Source of the DNA: a bacterium
Lineage (GTDB): Bacteria > Zixibacteria > MSB-5A5 > GN15 > FEB-12
Direction: 5' to 3'
DNA: 17,284 nt
Assembly (NCBI GenBank): GCA_030629485.1
Contig: DAOVOW010000003.1
Location: 1 to 17,284, forward strand
A program made the translations under genes and the position numbers. Below the pieces are notes generated by a model. That model was given only the letters and a program-made list of their open reading frames with translations. It had not been told where the DNA came from and made no database searches. Of the stretch, positions 15,020 to 17,284 are shown piece by piece (within the stretch, counting starts at the first letter, position 1; each line of letters starts with the position of its first letter).

Positions 15020-15817
15020 ATGCTGTATGCTGAGGTGTCGACCAACCTATTGGACCTGAGGACCCGGCCGGATCATGCCGCCGAGCGCGCCAGCCAATTG
15101 CTTTTCGGCGAGCCGATCCAGGTCCTTTCAGTGAGGAAAGGGTTTGCTCACGTTCGTCAGGTGGATGGCTACAAAGGTTGGGTGGACTGTCGATTTCTGC
15201 GCAAGGTCGGTAAAGTCGCGTTCGCACGATGGAACTCGCGCGTAAATGCCGTGATCAAGTCACATAGGGCTACGCTGTACGCTGATCGGAGCGCCCAACC
15301 AACGTCACCTTACTTCATTGTGTACGGCACGCAGGTCAGAGTTGTCAGCAACAGGAACGGCATCTCTGCGCTGCAATTACCCGGCGGCGCCAAGGTATAC
15401 GTAAAGAGCGCGCATATCAGGCCGATCAACAGAATAACCGGGAAAACGCTGACGGGCAGCCGATTGCTGGCGGAGGCCCGAAAGTTCCTGGGTGTGCCGT
15501 ACCTGTGGGGCGGTGTCAGCCCTCTGGGGTTTGATTGCTCCGGGTTGGTGCAGGCTCTGTTCGGCGCCTTCGGGATCATGTTGCCTCGAGATACCCGGGA
15601 GCAGATCAGAATGGGACGAAAAGTGGACCGAGACAGTATAAGAACCGGAGACCTGGTGTTTTTCGACAGGCATGTTGGACTGGCGATCGGGCGGACACGA
15701 ATACTTCACGCCTCGCGCGGCGGCGGCGGCGTGAGGATCAACGCTTTGAGTCAGGACGAACCCGACTACCGTGCTGATCTCGATCGCGATTTCAATCAGG
15801 CAAGGAGAATTTTGTGA
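15020..15817 (+). CDS. SH3b-NlpC/P60 family murein peptidase, cytoplasmic
   Basis: The 265-residue protein looks like a gamma-D-glutamyl-L-diamino-acid endopeptidase that trims cell-wall peptides to L-Ala-D-Glu. Two SH3b-like segments come first (about 1-65, 'LDLRTRPDHAAE' and 'GYKGWVDCRFL'; and about 75-135). The NlpC/P60 domain runs from about 145, with 'ARKFLGVPYLWGGVSPLG' leading to catalytic Cys173 in DCSGLVQ, His218 in DRHVGLAIG and a third polar residue, His230, in ILHASRGGG. The order and spacing fit YkfC-type enzymes. An in-frame TAA at 15008-15010 shuts the frame just upstream and no signal peptide is present, so the protein should stay in the cytoplasm and act on imported peptides. 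Its stop overlaps the epimerase start as GTGA. Confidence 0.9.
   Translation: MLYAEVSTNLLDLRTRPDHAAERASQLLFGEPIQVLSVRKGFAHVRQVDGYKGWVDCRFLRKVGKVAFARWNSRVNAVIKSHRATLYADRSAQPTSPYFIVYGTQVRVVSNRNGISALQLPGGAKVYVKSAHIRPINRITGKTLTGSRLLAEARKFLGVPYLWGGVSPLGFDCSGLVQALFGAFGIMLPRDTREQIRMGRKVDRDSIRTGDLVFFDRHVGLAIGRTRILHASRGGGGVRINALSQDEPDYRADLDRDFNQARRIL
15802..15807 (+). promoter_or_regulatory. Shine-Dalgarno site of the epimerase GTG start
   Basis: AAGGAG lies 6 bases before the GTG at 15814 and inside the end of the NlpC/P60 gene. It fixes the GTG start and points to coupled translation. Confidence 0.8.
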
Positions 15818-16845
15818 TCGAACTGGATTCATTCAAAGTAAGCATTCCACTAAAAAAGAAGTTCGCCGTTGCCGGGGGAGAAGCAACAGTTAAGACCAAT
15901 CTACTAACAGTGCTCAATAATCGGTACCATGGTGAGGCGGCGCCATCGGTTAAGTATGGACCGACGATAGAAGATATCCAGGCTGATATCGACAAGGGAC
16001 TCGAATACCTTCGAGCCCTTGATCAGATCGATACGGGAACACTTCAGCAGATCGATGGATATGATATTCACCCGGCCGCACGGGCGGCCATAATGGGTAT
16101 GGTTCTCAACTACGTATCCGGCGAGACGCGACGCTACCCGTGGAAAGTTCTGAAACTGAGCACGCCGGTCGGTATCAGAAGCTCCTTCACGGTCGCAATA
16201 TCAGATACGGCGGCAATGATTGATGATATCAAGAACTCTCCCTATCCAATCGTTAAAGTGAAGATGGGCCACGAACAGGACGTCATGCTCCTGGACGCCA
16301 TCGGACGGATCAAAGACAAGGAAATTCGTGTCGATGCCAATGGCGGCTGGTCGTGCGCCAAAGCCGAGGAGATGATCCACCAACTGGCGAACAGCGGTGT
16401 GACGATCATTGAACAGCCGACCAGTGAGGACTTTGTCAAGGAATGGCCCCATCTGAAGGGGAAGGCGGAACAAGTCAAACTTATCATGGATGAGGGTCTG
16501 GGTTCACGCGAAGACTACGAACAGTACTCAGGCCATATCGACGGCATCAACATTAAGATGGAGAAATGTGGAGGTATCCTGCCGTCGATGCAGATGGCCG
16601 AACGAGCCCATAATGACGGCAAGAAAGTCATGCTCGGATGTATGGTCGAGTCATCGGTGGGTATCGCCCAGTCTGTATACATGTCGTCGCTGGCGGACTA
16701 TTTCGATCTCGACGGCCCTCTTCTCTTGGAGGATGACATCGCACGCGGGATTAATTATGACAAGGAATCGATTCAGGTCGACCGAGAAATCATCGGTGGC
16801 CCGAAACTTAAGCGCGATGTGGTCGAGAAGTACATCAGCGACTAA
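15814..16845 (+). CDS. Dipeptide epimerase (L-Ala-D/L-Glu type), enolase superfamily
   Basis: Enzymes of this group invert the Glu alpha-carbon of the murein dipeptide L-Ala-D-Glu so that ordinary peptidases can use it. The 343 residues match the muconate-lactonizing subgroup length. The catalytic pair is in place: Lys148 and Lys150 in 'VKVKMG' (KxK) and Lys248 in 'INIKMEKCGG'. Metal ligands are Asp174 (in 'RVDANGGWS'), Glu200 ('IIEQP') and Asp226 ('IMDEGLG'). 'GCMVESSVGI' (Glu279) matches the CMxES motif of Ala-Glu epimerases. The N-terminal capping domain starts with 'IELDSFKVSIPLKKKF'. The overlap with an NlpC/P60 peptidase, whose product would be its substrate, strongly supports the murein-peptide role, as in the B. 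subtilis ykf genes. Exact dipeptide specificity is not certain. Confidence 0.9.
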   Translation: MIELDSFKVSIPLKKKFAVAGGEATVKTNLLTVLNNRYHGEAAPSVKYGPTIEDIQADIDKGLEYLRALDQIDTGTLQQIDGYDIHPAARAAIMGMVLNYVSGETRRYPWKVLKLSTPVGIRSSFTVAISDTAAMIDDIKNSPYPIVKVKMGHEQDVMLLDAIGRIKDKEIRVDANGGWSCAKAEEMIHQLANSGVTIIEQPTSEDFVKEWPHLKGKAEQVKLIMDEGLGSREDYEQYSGHIDGINIKMEKCGGILPSMQMAERAHNDGKKVMLGCMVESSVGIAQSVYMSSLADYFDLDGPLLLEDDIARGINYDKESIQVDREIIGGPKLKRDVVEKYISD

Positions 16846-17284
16846 CAGTCTCATCGCCTGCGCCATGCTGCTGGGCATGTCGACCCTGGGATGGCCGGCC
16901 TTCGACGTCTCTGCGGCTGAGGTCAAAGACGAAATCGTCGTCATCTATCCGAAACCTGACCAACGAATTTCGGCGGTCGATTCAACGTTTATTCTCGGGC
17001 ATGTACCTCCAACACGGGGCAACTGGTCCTACCGCCTTGAGATCAACGGACAAGCCGTGGTCGTCCATGCGGACGGCGGCTTCATTGCCTTCCTGCCGAT
17101 TCAACCGGGTACCTTCAAGTTCCAACTCGATGCCTTTCTCGTTGGGAAGGAGCCTGATTATCAGTCGCGGATTAAGGCCCCCTACTCACAACCGTCGCCG
17201 CCATACTCGGTGCGGCTGTCGAGAGAGTTGACTGTCTTTGTTCCTGAGCCTCTGCCAATGTTGGATGCTGATACTCTGGTGATC
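16817..17284 (+). CDS. Secreted protein, putative N-acetylmuramoyl-L-alanine amidase N-terminal region (3' end outside window)
   Basis: This frame is open from 16817 through the last base (156 codons) and has no stop, so the gene continues past the window. The ATG at 16817 gives a Sec signal peptide: short basic start MWSRS, hydrophobic LIACAMLLGMSTLGWPAF, and DVSA before AE as a likely cut. ATG at 16865 is an alternative but lacks the basic start. The mature part reads as an Ig-like beta domain: 'VIYPKPDQRISAVDSTFILG', 'YRLEINGQAVVVHADGGF', 'FLPIQPGTFKFQL', then a Pro-rich stretch and 'RELTVFVPEP'. Such a domain precedes the catalytic part of amidases in some diderm lineages; this link is from general resemblance, and no catalytic residue is in view. 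It overlaps the epimerase gene by 29 bases, consistent with a cell-wall cassette. Confidence 0.55.
   Translation, partial: MWSRSTSATNSLIACAMLLGMSTLGWPAFDVSAAEVKDEIVVIYPKPDQRISAVDSTFILGHVPPTRGNWSYRLEINGQAVVVHADGGFIAFLPIQPGTFKFQLDAFLVGKEPDYQSRIKAPYSQPSPPYSVRLSRELTVFVPEPLPMLDADTLVI

Noticed and set aside
1..17284. tRNA, rRNA, insertion sequence, phage or defence genes
   Set aside because: None was recognised by eye; every gene falls in a housekeeping or cell-wall family and no frameshifted genes were noticed.

Overview
All genes in this window lie on the + strand and belong to a diderm, LPS-type bacterium. LptD, a LolA-like protein and BamD (three outer-membrane biogenesis factors) are all present, the base composition is moderately GC-rich by eye, and starts are a mix of ATG, GTG and TTG. 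The gene order is not that of a typical proteobacterium. Together with the fused two-subunit-type transketolase and the short dispersed palindromes, it suggests an uncultured FCB-type lineage such as Zixibacteria. That placement is inference from general resemblance, not a computed result.

Layout. (1) 1-1044: 3' end of an lptD-like outer-membrane barrel gene, followed by a weak terminator. (2) 1187-1462: HU nucleoid protein with its own promoter, strong ribosome binding site and a clear intrinsic terminator. (3) 1558-10741: a tightly packed run ftsK, lolA-like, rimO, membrane-anchored lytic transglycosylase, bamD, nadD, polA. From lolA onward the genes overlap or are 1-3 bases apart, so co-transcription is very likely. 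(4) 10742-11041: a 300-base gap without a credible gene, holding a 13-base tandem direct repeat and a 16-base perfect inverted repeat of REP-like character. (5) 11042-14914: coaE, transketolase and a class I/II aminotransferase, ended by a terminator. A sigma70-like promoter sits across the coaE stop codon. (6) 15020-17284: a peptidoglycan-peptide cassette of a cytoplasmic SH3b-NlpC/P60 peptidase and an L-Ala-D/L-Glu-type dipeptide epimerase, then the 5' end of a secreted protein that resembles the N-terminal domain of N-acetylmuramoyl-L-alanine amidases. This last gene has no stop within the window.

How the genes fit together. The window combines envelope building (LptD, LolA-like, BamD), chromosome handling and replication (HU, FtsK, PolA), cofactor synthesis (NadD, CoaE), ribosome modification (RimO) and cell-wall turnover (lytic transglycosylase, NlpC/P60, epimerase, putative amidase). 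Most of it is core housekeeping sequence. No defence system, CRISPR array, transposase, prophage, tRNA or rRNA was seen. The parts most worth a second look are the repeat-bearing gap, the murein-peptide cassette with a possibly leaderless promoter, and the fused transketolase.
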